A stretch of DNA of 64,000 nucleotides from Nocardioides thalensis (GCF_013410655.1 NZ_JACCFP010000001.1:3247501-3311500), one strand, 5' to 3'; shown: positions 1-7,674, counted from the stretch's first letter. The notes: generated by a model not told the origin, from the letters alone. Numbers and translations are program-made.

Positions 1-1638
1 GTCCAGCCACTTGCTGAGGATGTGGAGAAGCTCATGGAACTCGAAGGCCTGGCCTCTCCTGATCGGTGACTCGGCATCGCGGGGCGCCACCTCCTCCGTC
101 GGCCCCTCCGCCACGAGGTCGTCGTCGCGGCCCAGTTCGACCAGCATTCGGCGGACTCGAGGCCACGCCTCGCTTTCGGTTGCCTTACCCCGACGCAGGG
201 TCGCGGCGAAGTCATCTACCGCGGACCGCAACTGCCGGTCGGCAGCGGCAAGGGCTGACTCATACCGCTGATCGAGCACGTACGACGCCCGCAGGTGGTG
301 GCTTGTTGCAGCTCGCCACGCGAGGCGGTCAAGGAAGATCTCGAGAATGCGCGCGGCGGTGGCGGTGTCGCCACCCTCCTGCATCGCATGGAACTCAAGA
401 TCGTGACGAAGCTCGTGGCGCACGTCAACGGACGTCAGCGCCAGCGCCGTACCTGCTCGCTCACCGTCCCGGGTCTCTGCCTCGCGCCGCACCTTGGACA
501 CCGCGCGCGCCAGGTCGAGAAAGTTGTCATCGGCCAGCCCGAAGCCTACGAAGAGCAGGTGACTCGTGAGCATCAAGCCCTGCACGACTCCTCGGATCGC
601 TTGATACTCCTGCGGATGGCGGTCGTAGTCCTCCCGGGTGAAGACAAGGCTCGACGGGTGGGCGATATCCCCGTGGAGCTTGAGCACCCACGGTTGACCG
701 CCAACGGCGAGGGCCCGCGTAAGCACGCGGTAGCTATCGGGATAGATCGCGCCGAGCGCGTTCTCGAAGCAACGATCGAAGTTGGTCGTGACCGTCTGTT
801 TCACGCCCAGGCCCGCGAGGATCGCGTGAGCGAGGGCATGTCGATCAGTAGTGAGGAGTCGAGCCAGAATCTGCCCATACCGGCGCTCTCCCAGCACGAT
901 CTTCAATGCGGACGCCCGGTCGATCAGGTTATCGGTGCTTTGGGAGAAGTCGACGCCGGCTTCGAGCGCGAGCGCGTCGACGAGGCCCTGCCAGTTCGGC
1001 AGTCCGACCGGCACGGATACGCCGGCGCCGAGGAAGAGGGAGAGCTCACCGGCGGCGGCCCGGGTTCCGAGGTCGTCGGCGAGCCGCACGAGGTGTGGCG
1101 GCAGTTCAGCCCACTGGTCGTCGGTGCGCCTGGCCTGGGCGGCAGCCATGTCGCGCGGGTCACGGAGGGTCAACGCGATGTCAACGTGCGCCTCGCGGCT
1201 GACTGCTGTGAGCGCGGACAAGAGTTCCTCGATCAGCTCCCCGCGCCTTCCGCCGAGGCCGCCCGCACTGGCGCCTGCGAGGGTCACGCCGACAAGCGGA
1301 AGCACCCGGCCTCCGCCGGGCTCCAGGTCGGGTGTTAGGCGGCGTACGCCTTCTGCCATCGCCGCAGCGACCGACGCCGGAGTGTCTGCGCCTCCGGCGC
1401 TGATCGCGATGACTGGTACAACCCACGGGCCGTTACGGGGCCGCGGCAAGCGAACGATGTTCCCGTCACGATGTTCCGCCGGCAGACGAAGCCACCCTGC
1501 ATCGCCCTGAGGCAGCCTCTCGGGAAACAGCCCGGCCCAAGCGCGGGTGATGTTGAGATCGCTATCGCAGCTGGGCATCACCGCGTCGCAGGCGAGCCGC
1601 GTCAGGTCAGCGCGGATGACATAGACGTGGCCGGGCAT
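1..1638 (-). CDS. Macro-like + SIR2 domain protein, probable NAD-consuming effector (C-terminus beyond window)
   Basis: Read in my own translation: ATG at 1638, open for 546 codons to the window edge, so the 3' end is missing. Residues 1-170 look macro-like: a start resembling the macro VxxxxDxTxxxxDAxV pattern, then a Gly-rich GVTLAGASAGGLGG near 116-129. Residues 196-440 form a SIR2-like domain: LFLGAGVS (200-207), TTNFD (283-287), KLHGD (319-323) and FVGFGLADDNF (362-372). SIR2 domains of this family in bacterial immunity hydrolyse NAD; that activity here is inferred. The gene follows the phosphatase by 18 bases and is the last visible gene of the operon. The region beyond residue 440 has no domain I recognise. 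Confidence 0.85.
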   Translation of the reverse strand, partial: MPGHVYVIRADLTRLACDAVMPSCDSDLNITRAWAGLFPERLPQGDAGWLRLPAEHRDGNIVRLPRPRNGPWVVPVIAISAGGADTPASVAAAMAEGVRRLTPDLEPGGGRVLPLVGVTLAGASAGGLGGRRGELIEELLSALTAVSREAHVDIALTLRDPRDMAAAQARRTDDQWAELPPHLVRLADDLGTRAAAGELSLFLGAGVSVPVGLPNWQGLVDALALEAGVDFSQSTDNLIDRASALKIVLGERRYGQILARLLTTDRHALAHAILAGLGVKQTVTTNFDRCFENALGAIYPDSYRVLTRALAVGGQPWVLKLHGDIAHPSSLVFTREDYDRHPQEYQAIRGVVQGLMLTSHLLFVGFGLADDNFLDLARAVSKVRREAETRDGERAGTALALTSVDVRHELRHDLEFHAMQEGGDTATAARILEIFLDRLAWRAATSHHLRASYVLDQRYESALAAADRQLRSAVDDFAATLRRGKATESEAWPRVRRMLVELGRDDDLVAEGPTEEVAPRDAESPIRRGQAFEFHELLHILSKWLD

Positions 1639-1656
1639 GTCGATATCGTGCCAACC

Positions 1657-2118
1657 TCATGGCTGGCGGTCAGCGGTTTCTGCCTCGCTGTGGCCCCATC
1701 CGCCCTCCCGCTGGAGGGCCGCGCGGAACGCTCGGTTCGGGTAGGCGGACGGCAGCGCGTCGCAAACCGCCGCCAGGGCTTCGTCGGCAGGCACTCCGAG
1801 CAACTGGGCGTAGCGCGCGCCGACCGTGGGAGTGCGGCTCTGAGCCGCGACGCAGTGCAAGAGCACTGTGTGCCCCTCGTCGCGGAGCGCCTTCACGGTC
1901 CGCGCGGCATCGTCGATGACGTAGTCGAGGTGCGCGTTGGACGACTCGTCTGTCTGGTCGATCAGGCGGAAGCTGACGTGTTCGACGCTGCTGGGGACAT
2001 CCTGCGTGCCGAGCAGGCAGAGGCTGATTACCGCGGTGACGCCAAGGTCTTCGATCTGGCTGAGCGCGGCGGCGTTCGCGAGGAGGACCTTCTCGTCGTG
2101 TGGGTGCGGGACGACCAC
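1657..2118 (-). CDS. Dual-specificity/tyrosine phosphatase-like domain (separate gene or frameshifted C-terminus of the DraG protein)
   Basis: Carries the Cys-phosphatase signature HCVAAQSR (H-C-x5-R) in LLHCVAAQSRTPT, preceded by a possible general-acid region IDQTDESSNAHLD. The domain really begins with INYAEWNSGPVVVPHPHDEK, which is upstream of the first usable start here (GTG at 2118, 153 aa) and overlaps the end of the DraG frame. The frame stays open upstream to 2433 but codes only DraG shadow there. Either this is an independent overlapping gene or it is fused to DraG through a one-base shift around 2150-2170. In ARG/ARPP-1 neighbourhoods a rhodanese-phosphatase superfamily domain is an expected partner. 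Substrate unknown; a phosphorylated ADP-ribose-type nucleotide is an inference. Confidence 0.75.
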   Translation of the reverse strand: MVVPHPHDEKVLLANAAALSQIEDLGVTAVISLCLLGTQDVPSSVEHVSFRLIDQTDESSNAHLDYVIDDAARTVKALRDEGHTVLLHCVAAQSRTPTVGARYAQLLGVPADEALAAVCDALPSAYPNRAFRAALQREGGWGHSEAETADRQP

Positions 2119-3161
2119 GGGGCCAGAGTTCCACTCGGCGTAGTTGATCCGCTCTGCGAGGGCCAGCCGTAGATGCCCGGACCCTTCGTGGCAGCCAGGT
2201 GCGCCAGGTGCACGAGGTCCTCGGCGCGCTTGCCGGGCCAGCCGTGGACGACGCGGCGCCACTCCGCCGGGATCGCGCTGGCGCCCCAACGGGCGCCGAG
2301 CATCGCGCCAGCGATGGCGGCGACGGTGTCGGTGTCGTTGCCGATCGCGATGGCGGCATTGAGTCCCGCGACGACCGGGTGGTTGTCCAGCTCGCACACC
2401 TCGACATCGGCCACGGTCTTCACAACTGCCCACGCGGCCTGGAGGGCCGTCACGACGTACCCGTTCGGGGTGAACGTGGCGGGGTCGCGCTGCTCGGCCT
2501 CATCGATCCTGTCGGTCCAGAACTCTTGCGCGTCGTCTGCGAGGCGACCTATGAGTTCGCGGAGGTCGGGGAGCTCGCCCGTCACGACCGCGTGCCGGAT
2601 GCCGAGGCACCACAGCGCGCAGGCCTCGCCAGCGCGCGGGTCGTAGTGGGTCAACGCACTGACCTTCATCGCCGCATCGACCAATCCTGCCGGGTCGCCC
2701 AGGTGGGCGAGGGCGACGGGGGCGGTCCGCATCAGTGACCCGTTGCCACCACTCTTTCCCGTCCGCTGGTGCAGCTCAGCCGCGACCCGCGTCATCGTTT
2801 CGGCCGTTGGCTTCGTGCCGGCTCGATCGAGCACCGAGCTCGTCTGGATGCCGACGTCGGCCGGGCCGCCGTCGTACCACTCCCGGAACCGGCGGGCGAT
2901 GGCGTCGAGCGCGTCTGTCGTCCGGAGGTCAGCCTTCGTTGCAGCGACCTCCGCGATCGGGAAGAGCATCGACGTGTCGTCGGTCCACTCCCCCGGTGCG
3001 AAGTCGCCGAGGCCTCCGCCGATCATCCGCGGTCCTTCCGGCCCAGGCGTCGCGACGCCGAACTCGTATCCGGCGCCGAGTGCGTCACCGCATGCGGCTC
3101 CCAGCAGTACGCCGCATGCGCGGTCAATCTGGGCTGTCGCCAGCTTCACGATCTGGTCCAC
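2028..3161 (-). CDS. ADP-ribosylglycohydrolase (DraG/ARG family)
   Basis: GTG start at 3161 behind GAAAGAGG. The first 330 residues are a typical DraG fold: GVLLGAACGDALG (17-29), the metal motif EWTDDTSM (58-65), GGNGSLMRTAPVAL in the middle and AIGNDTDTVAAIAGAMLG near the C-terminus. These Asp/Thr clusters hold the two Mg ions that hydrolyse ADP-ribosyl bonds. Family homology ends at about GIYGWPS (near 2165); the following 45 or so residues to the stop at 2028 are low-quality sequence antiparallel in sense to the phosphatase frame. This suggests the native protein continued into that domain. Third from last in the operon, 15 bases after the small Cys-rich gene. Confidence 0.88.
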   Translation of the reverse strand: MDQIVKLATAQIDRACGVLLGAACGDALGAGYEFGVATPGPEGPRMIGGGLGDFAPGEWTDDTSMLFPIAEVAATKADLRTTDALDAIARRFREWYDGGPADVGIQTSSVLDRAGTKPTAETMTRVAAELHQRTGKSGGNGSLMRTAPVALAHLGDPAGLVDAAMKVSALTHYDPRAGEACALWCLGIRHAVVTGELPDLRELIGRLADDAQEFWTDRIDEAEQRDPATFTPNGYVVTALQAAWAVVKTVADVEVCELDNHPVVAGLNAAIAIGNDTDTVAAIAGAMLGARWGASAIPAEWRRVVHGWPGKRAEDLVHLAHLAATKGPGIYGWPSQSGSTTPSGTLAPWSSRTHTTRRSSSRTPPRSARSKTLASPR

Positions 3162-3176
3162 CAGATACCTCTTTCG

Positions 3177-3506
3177 TTACGCACTCGCGCTTGAAGGTCG
3201 GAGGGTTGCGGCGCCGGCCGCGCTGTCGCGCCGCGAGGGCAGGCCCGGCGAGGGTTTCACCTGCGACGTCACGTGGTAGCCGCGGCAGGTGCCGCAGAAG
3301 TAGGCGCGGCACACGCGCAGGGTCGTCGCGGCGCCGTACTCCTCGTCGAGCTCGACAGCGTGACGCGTGTTGTCGGCGTGGTGCAGGAAATCCACCGCCT
3401 CACGCTTGTCTCGAAAGCGGAGCTTCCCGCAGCCGCGCTCGCGGCGGGCCTTGCCGTGCCGGCGGCTGACCGGACGGTCCCAGCGGGCGTCTGCCCGGTT
3501 CCTCAC
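3177..3506 (-). CDS. Small Cys-rich (possible zinc-binding) protein
   Basis: 109 aa. GTG start at 3506 overlaps the stop of the upstream gene (GTGA), so translation is probably coupled. Basic N-terminus, a central FRDKREAVDFLHHAD helix and the cluster CRAYFCGTCRGYHVTS, which with an earlier RGCGKLRF Cys resembles the small zinc-ribbon-like proteins common in actinobacterial accessory regions. No catalytic motif is visible. The last 30 residues are Ala/Ser/Pro-rich and probably disordered. Its place inside the ADP-ribose operon suggests a nucleic-acid-binding or adaptor role, but this is guesswork. Confidence 0.65.
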   Translation of the reverse strand: MRNRADARWDRPVSRRHGKARRERGCGKLRFRDKREAVDFLHHADNTRHAVELDEEYGAATTLRVCRAYFCGTCRGYHVTSQVKPSPGLPSRRDSAAGAATLRPSSASA

Positions 3507-4411
3507 GACTGATCCTCAGCGACGCTCAGGAAGCACCTTCCGCCGACGCGGTGGGCGGTGTCCGGCGCAGTCTTGGTCACGAACTCGCAGATCTCGCCCA
3601 TCAGGAATGACAGGTGCTCCGGCGAGAACGGCTCGGCGAGGATCTCGGTGCGGAGCATGATGCGGTCGCCGACGAGCACGAACTTCGCCCAGCGGCAGTC
3701 TCGGTTGAGGACGGCGACTTCGAAGGCAGCGCGCCCGGGGTCGGTCACGCCGACGACGAGCTCGGCGAAGATCCGCGCCACCGGCATCTGACCCTCGACG
3801 GGTCGAACGAAGACGACCGAGTGACCGTCGAGGATGAACCCGTAGTCGCCGTCGTCGTCCGCGCTCGGTGTGTGGCCGATGTTCGCGGCGAGCGCCGCCT
3901 CGATCTCGGCACGGAGGCCAGCGTCGACCGACATTCCGCGGCAGGTCGGTGTGGCGTCGAAGTCCTCGTCGTCGGTCTCGACGACGTCGTCGGAGTCGAT
4001 GAGGAACGACGGGTGCGGGACGCCGAACACGTCGCGCAGGACAGCCACGATCATGGCCGCCGCGTCGGCCGCGTCGATCTCGCAGCCGGCCTCCATCGGC
4101 CACCAGTAGTTGTCGGTGTGCTCGTTGGGCTTCTCCCACCCGCTCGCGCGGAGCGCGCGGCGCGCCTCCTTGTCGAGCCGGTAGCGCGAGGCGAGGTAGT
4201 GGTTGCTCGACACCTCCGCCGTCGCGGCGTCACCGCTGCAGAGCACCTGGACGTACGGCGTGCAGCCGTCGTCAGGGTCCGGCCCCTCGAGCTCCAGCAG
4301 CAGGGGCTCGCCGGTGTCGAGCTCCGCGATCCGCACCGCCAGGTCGCGCTCCATCGCCCGCCAGGCGCGCCGCGTCGCCCGGTCCAGATCTACCTTCGTT
4401 CCCACAGTCAT
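3503..4411 (-). CDS. TY-Chap family putative peptide-binding chaperone
   Basis: 302 aa. ATG at 4411 with GAAGTGGGG just upstream. Residues 1-110 include VGTKVDLDRATRRAWRAMER, an acidic middle and GWEKPNEHTDNYWW. The stretch MIVAVLRDVFGVPHPSFL is characteristic of the YbjN/CesT-like TY-Chap families of actinobacteria. A second YbjN-like domain follows (DYGFILDGHSVVFVRPVEG ... FEVAVLNRDCRWAKFVLV ... LSFLMGEICEFVTKTAPDT). These families are predicted peptide-binding chaperones repeatedly linked to conflict and secretion systems. Here it lies between ARPP-1 and the Cys-rich gene, so it may bind or present a protein component of the system. Family call from remembered motifs. Confidence 0.7.
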   Translation of the reverse strand: MTVGTKVDLDRATRRAWRAMERDLAVRIAELDTGEPLLLELEGPDPDDGCTPYVQVLCSGDAATAEVSSNHYLASRYRLDKEARRALRASGWEKPNEHTDNYWWPMEAGCEIDAADAAAMIVAVLRDVFGVPHPSFLIDSDDVVETDDEDFDATPTCRGMSVDAGLRAEIEAALAANIGHTPSADDDGDYGFILDGHSVVFVRPVEGQMPVARIFAELVVGVTDPGRAAFEVAVLNRDCRWAKFVLVGDRIMLRTEILAEPFSPEHLSFLMGEICEFVTKTAPDTAHRVGGRCFLSVAEDQS

Positions 4412-4485
4412 CAACCCCACTTCGTGTCCCCTTGTGATGCCGAAATTACGGGGAGGATCCGACACAAATCGGGCCCTTCGCGGGC

Positions 4486-5349
4486 CTACGCAGCGGCCTT
4501 CGCGAGCTCGTGCTTCGGGCTCGTCGCGACCAGGTGCACGACGTGGTCGCGGAACTCCAGGGCGGCCGCGTCGACGTACTCGTTCCGTCCGGTCGCGGTG
4601 GCTCCAGCGCCCGCGCGAGCCGTACGGCGGCGCGGCAGCCCCGTCACGCGGTCGGCGAACCGCCGGGCCCGTCGCGAGGGCGTGACGAGCGCGGGCTGCC
4701 CGAGGGCGTCCATCGCCGCCGCGGTCAGGATCGACACGAACTGGGCCTTGAACGTCCACGGGTTGTCGAATACCTCGAGGGCAATCGGCTGGCCGGCGAT
4801 GCCGACGACGATCCCGACCTGTCCGGCGAGCGGCCGGAGTCCGCGGGTCATCGCCTTGACCTCTGCGGCCGCCCGGTCCGCGTGCTCGACGTACGAGCTG
4901 GTCGCGGTCGGCCCGAAGCGGGCGTCGTACTCCCCGATCCGGCGCCACACCTCCTGCTGGCGTGCGTCCGCGGCGGCCTCCCGGAGCCCGGTGCGTACGC
5001 GGTTGCTGGCGCGTCGGCTGCGCGTGGCGTGCGCGTCGCCGCCGTGCCAGCGGCCGGCCTCGACGCAGACGACCTCGGCCTTCACCTCGCTCCCGGCCGG
5101 TACCACCAGCGAGCGGGCGAGCATGCGGTTCTGCCACCCGCCCTCGAGGATCTGGCCCTCGAACAGCGCGACCGGCAGGTCGCCCTCGTTGCGAACCTGG
5201 AGCACCGGCACCGAGGCGCCGGTCGTGCACTCGTCGACGCGCACGGCGTCGAGCTTCGTGGTGTAGCCGCGCGGACCGACGTAGTCGCTCCATACGGGGA
5301 AGATCGTCAGGGCACCTCGCTGGGTGCCGGCTCCTACGTGCAACTGCAT
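4486..5349 (-). CDS. ARPP-1 family protein (ARG- and phosphatase-associated)
   Basis: 287 aa. ATG at 5349, GGAG eight bases upstream; first gene of the minus-strand operon. The conserved core is LTIFPVWSD, VPVLQVRNEGDLPVALFEG, QILEGGWQNRMLARSLVV and VVCVEAGRW. This is the pattern of ARPP-1 (ARG and Rhodanese-Phosphatase-superfamily-associated Protein), a domain named for co-occurrence with ADP-ribosylglycohydrolases and phosphatases in predicted NAD-nucleotide conflict systems. Exactly those partners lie downstream. No enzyme motif is evident; the family may be a structural or ligand-binding component. A second half (YVEHADRAAAEVKAMTRGLRP ... ALEVFDNPWTFKAQFVSIL) is typical of the full-length family. 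Confidence 0.8.
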   Translation of the reverse strand: MQLHVGAGTQRGALTIFPVWSDYVGPRGYTTKLDAVRVDECTTGASVPVLQVRNEGDLPVALFEGQILEGGWQNRMLARSLVVPAGSEVKAEVVCVEAGRWHGGDAHATRSRRASNRVRTGLREAAADARQQEVWRRIGEYDARFGPTATSSYVEHADRAAAEVKAMTRGLRPLAGQVGIVVGIAGQPIALEVFDNPWTFKAQFVSILTAAAMDALGQPALVTPSRRARRFADRVTGLPRRRTARAGAGATATGRNEYVDAAALEFRDHVVHLVATSPKHELAKAAA

Positions 5350-5378
5350 CCGTCATCTCCGATCTTTGCGCGCTTCCG

Positions 5379-5400
5379 TTCATTAAGGTACCACACTAAA
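5379..5400. promoter_or_regulatory. Imperfect palindrome in the ARPP-1 / NrtR-like divergent promoter (candidate operator)
   Basis: Centred on GGTACC (5387-5392). Half-sites are TTTAGTGTGGT on one strand and TTCATTAAGGT on the other, matching at 7 of 11 positions. The AT-rich TTAGTG/TTCATTAA ends resemble operators bound by NrtR regulators. It lies 29 bases from the ARPP-1 start and 26 bases before the NrtR-like start, so one bound dimer could block both transcripts. It is the only AT-rich island in this intergenic region. Confidence 0.5.
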
Positions 5401-5411
5401 CGCGGAAGTGC

Positions 5412-5417
5412 TTATAG
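5412..5417 (+). promoter_or_regulatory. Possible -10 element for a leaderless nrtR-like transcript
   Basis: TTATAG ends nine bases before the ATG at 5427 and no Shine-Dalgarno precedes that ATG. Both facts fit a leaderless mRNA, common in actinobacteria. No clear -35 is visible; the palindrome occupies that position. Confidence 0.35.
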
Positions 5418-5426
5418 ACTGCCGGC

Positions 5427-6173
5427 ATGGCTGCTTCAACCGACGGCGGAGATCTGACCAGACACCCCCGACCCAATGTCGCGATCGACGTCGCGGTCCT
5501 GACGGCATTGCCGAACCGGCCGGCAGACGACGAGCCCGGCGACCTTCTGGTTCTGGTGATCGAAGGCGTGACCGAGCCCGGCTGGGTCCTCCCGGGCCGG
5601 TTCCTGCGGAAGGACCAATCCGTCGAAAGCTGCGTGGAGCAGAGCCTCGATCGCAAGGCGGGCCTGCGTGACATCGGCAAGAAGCCACGGCTGCTGCGGG
5701 TGTTCGACGACCCGAAGCGCGACAAGCGCGGCTGGACGCTCTCGATCGGACACTCGGTGGGACTCCCCCACGACGTCGCCGCGAGTGGGAACGGCCGCTT
5801 GGCGCGCGTCGACGGCAACGGGAAAGTGCCTCGGAGCATCCGACTGCTGTTCGACCACGACCGGATCGTCGAGGAAGCCGTGGCCGACATGCGGCGCCGC
5901 TACGAGATCCTTCCCGACCCGGACGGCCTGCTCACCGGGCCCTTCACCATGACCGACCTGCGGCTGGTCCACGAGGCCGTGCTTGGTGAGCGACTCCAGC
6001 GGGACTCGTTCAAGCGGCGGATGGTCAATTCACTGCGGCCCGTCCTGAAGCGGGACGGAAGTGCGGTCACGCGGAGCGACGGGGGTCGTCCCACGCCCTT
6101 GTTCACCCATGGGGACCCGGAAGACTCGCCCCAGACGCGGCGGCGGCTCAGGCTGCCGCGGCTGGCGACTTAG
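5427..6173 (+). CDS. NrtR-like transcriptional regulator (degenerate Nudix domain + winged helix)
   Basis: 248 aa. Residues 1-140 are a Nudix fold (VAIDVAVLTAL ... LLVLVIEGVTEPGWVLPGRF), but the Nudix box is broken: after GRFLRKDQ the catalytic RExxEE is replaced by EQSLDRKAG. Residues 175-205 (FTMTDLRLVHEAVLGERL) match the C-terminal helix-turn-helix of NrtR. Members of that family sense ADP-ribose and repress NAD genes. It is divergent from an operon that would make or remove ADP-ribose, so it is a plausible product-sensing switch for that system. The Arg-rich tail after residue 210 may be disordered. Confidence 0.8.
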   Translation: MAASTDGGDLTRHPRPNVAIDVAVLTALPNRPADDEPGDLLVLVIEGVTEPGWVLPGRFLRKDQSVESCVEQSLDRKAGLRDIGKKPRLLRVFDDPKRDKRGWTLSIGHSVGLPHDVAASGNGRLARVDGNGKVPRSIRLLFDHDRIVEEAVADMRRRYEILPDPDGLLTGPFTMTDLRLVHEAVLGERLQRDSFKRRMVNSLRPVLKRDGSAVTRSDGGRPTPLFTHGDPEDSPQTRRRLRLPRLAT

Positions 6174-6184
6174 GCGCAGCGCCG

Positions 6185-6487
6185 TTGCGCCAGGTGCTTG
6201 AGATCGACGGCAACGACTACCTCAAACGTATGGCACGCGCGATTGTTCGCACCTCGATCAACGGGTCCACACCCAACAGTCAGAAGGCCAGGCTCGGGAA
6301 GCTACTCGTGAAGCACGGGTTCACGAAGATCGGCACGGGTGCGTACGAGGGGTACGGCGACACGGCGGATGACGTTATGGAAACCGTCGCTACGGTCGTG
6401 GCGCACCTCGCCTCGCTCGCCGAGGGATTCTCGGTCGACCAGTTGTGGTGGTACCACGACCAGGCAACCCCACCCGCGGGCACCTGA
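6185..6487 (+). CDS. Hypothetical small protein
   Basis: Up to 100 aa if TTG at 6185 is used; GTG at 6194 or ATG at 6230 are alternatives. Follows the NrtR-like gene by 11 bases in the same direction, so probably co-transcribed. Visible features are a basic helix YLKRMARAIVRTSI, KARLGKLLVKHGFTKIG and an aromatic end VDQLWWYHDQ. Its size and the alternating strand/helix pattern would suit a small ferredoxin-like fold such as Cas2/VapD-type proteins, but I see no convincing signature. Function unknown. Confidence 0.5.
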   Translation: MRQVLEIDGNDYLKRMARAIVRTSINGSTPNSQKARLGKLLVKHGFTKIGTGAYEGYGDTADDVMETVATVVAHLASLAEGFSVDQLWWYHDQATPPAGT

Positions 6488-6637
6488 GCATCCGGTTCCG
6501 TAGCCGGACCTGAGCACGCTGAGACGCTCGTAGCAAGGGTTCGCGGCCTGAGTATCCAGCCGATGCCGTGGGTCCCTCGGCGACATCGGCGTGCTTCAAA
6601 CGCAGTGCATTTCCCTGCTGCGCGTGTCAGAGATCGG

Positions 6638-7573
6638 CTACGGCGTAGAAGTCGCGAGCGCATCCTTGTAGGCGCTCGCCACGCCGAAACAGAAACCCAA
6701 GAGCGGCTCGACCCGATCAGTCGACAGCCACCCCGACTGAGTCCGCGCCTGCTTCTCCGTGCCGTTGAACGCGAACAGCGCGTCGGCGCTTGCCCGAAAC
6801 TCGGGGGTTGTGAGTGACGGAATCTCGATGCCGCTGTTGACCCCGGCGTACGAGCTAAACGGTACGAGGATTCGACCGTCGTTGAAGATCGCGATCACCG
6901 TTCGCACACCACTCGTCGCCGGCCCTGCAGCCTCAAGCACCACATGGTTCGACTCGATTCGCCGCCGATAACCGGATGTGAGCCATGTGGTCAACACCTT
7001 CTCTGCCGCGGCGCGGGCATCGGGATTTGAGAACTGTCCGTAGAACTCCTCCAAGGAGCCAGGCTTCTCGGCAAGCTTCGCCTGCTCCACCGTGGCAGTG
7101 AAGGAGTTGGGTTCGATAACGGCCGTGAACAGCGGCGCCCACGGACTGTCACCGATCCGGACGGCCTTCGCTTCGACAAGCCACACCGAGATGCCCCGCT
7201 CCCGATCCAGTTCGGCCAGGTCATTGAGGTACTGGGCGACTGCTTTGAACTCGTCTCGATGCTCCTCTGCCACCACGACAAGACCCCGAGCATGTCGAGC
7301 CACTGCATAGGCCAAGCCGCGCGTCAGGTGGTCGTGATCAGCCCTTCCGTACTGGTTCTCGATCACAAACTCGGAACCATCTTCGCCTTGCGCGACGATG
7401 TCGATCCGCCGTCCGCCAGTCGTGAGCACTTCTGATTTGCCAACCGCAGCGAGATCGATGCCGAGCGCGTCACCAAGATTGTCCAACTGGTCGGCCAGCA
7501 GCGGGGTGAAGTCGGACGCTTCACCCTTCCAGGCCTCGCTGAGCCTGCCGAACATCAACTTCGCCATCGTCAT
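6638..7573 (-). CDS. PD-(D/E)XK-like nuclease domain protein
   Basis: 311 aa, ATG at 7573 (another in frame at 7567). Residues 35-100 contain RRIDIVAQGEDGSEFVIENQ followed by ADHDHLTRGLAYA, a restriction-endonuclease-like core where the usual ExK is the ENQ variant seen in DUF4268-type nucleases. Asp of IDIV and Glu of IEN would be metal ligands. The C-terminal half (170-311) has no recognised domain. Base composition looks lower in GC than the genes after 8 kb. Convergent with the small gene at 6185. It may be a restriction or defence nuclease, or a DNA-repair-like protein; no methylase is nearby. Confidence 0.65.
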   Translation of the reverse strand: MTMAKLMFGRLSEAWKGEASDFTPLLADQLDNLGDALGIDLAAVGKSEVLTTGGRRIDIVAQGEDGSEFVIENQYGRADHDHLTRGLAYAVARHARGLVVVAEEHRDEFKAVAQYLNDLAELDRERGISVWLVEAKAVRIGDSPWAPLFTAVIEPNSFTATVEQAKLAEKPGSLEEFYGQFSNPDARAAAEKVLTTWLTSGYRRRIESNHVVLEAAGPATSGVRTVIAIFNDGRILVPFSSYAGVNSGIEIPSLTTPEFRASADALFAFNGTEKQARTQSGWLSTDRVEPLLGFCFGVASAYKDALATSTP

Positions 7574-7674
7574 GAGTCAGGTTTACCAGCAGCACCCTTC
7601 ACAACCCGTGACACACCATCCCGGCTCTAGGAAGACCGCTCAACCGTTCCAGACCATCGGTGTCCCGCGGGAGG

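Noticed and set aside
295..1338. 347-codon plus-strand frame at the left edge
   Set aside because: Antisense to the SIR2/macro protein, which has clear motifs in an uninterrupted minus frame to the window edge.
6488..6637. Possible terminator hairpin or ncRNA downstream of the small gene
   Set aside because: Only a weak TCCGG/CCGGA stem and a GCCGATG/CATCGGC pair are present; no U-tract or conserved RNA features that I can name.
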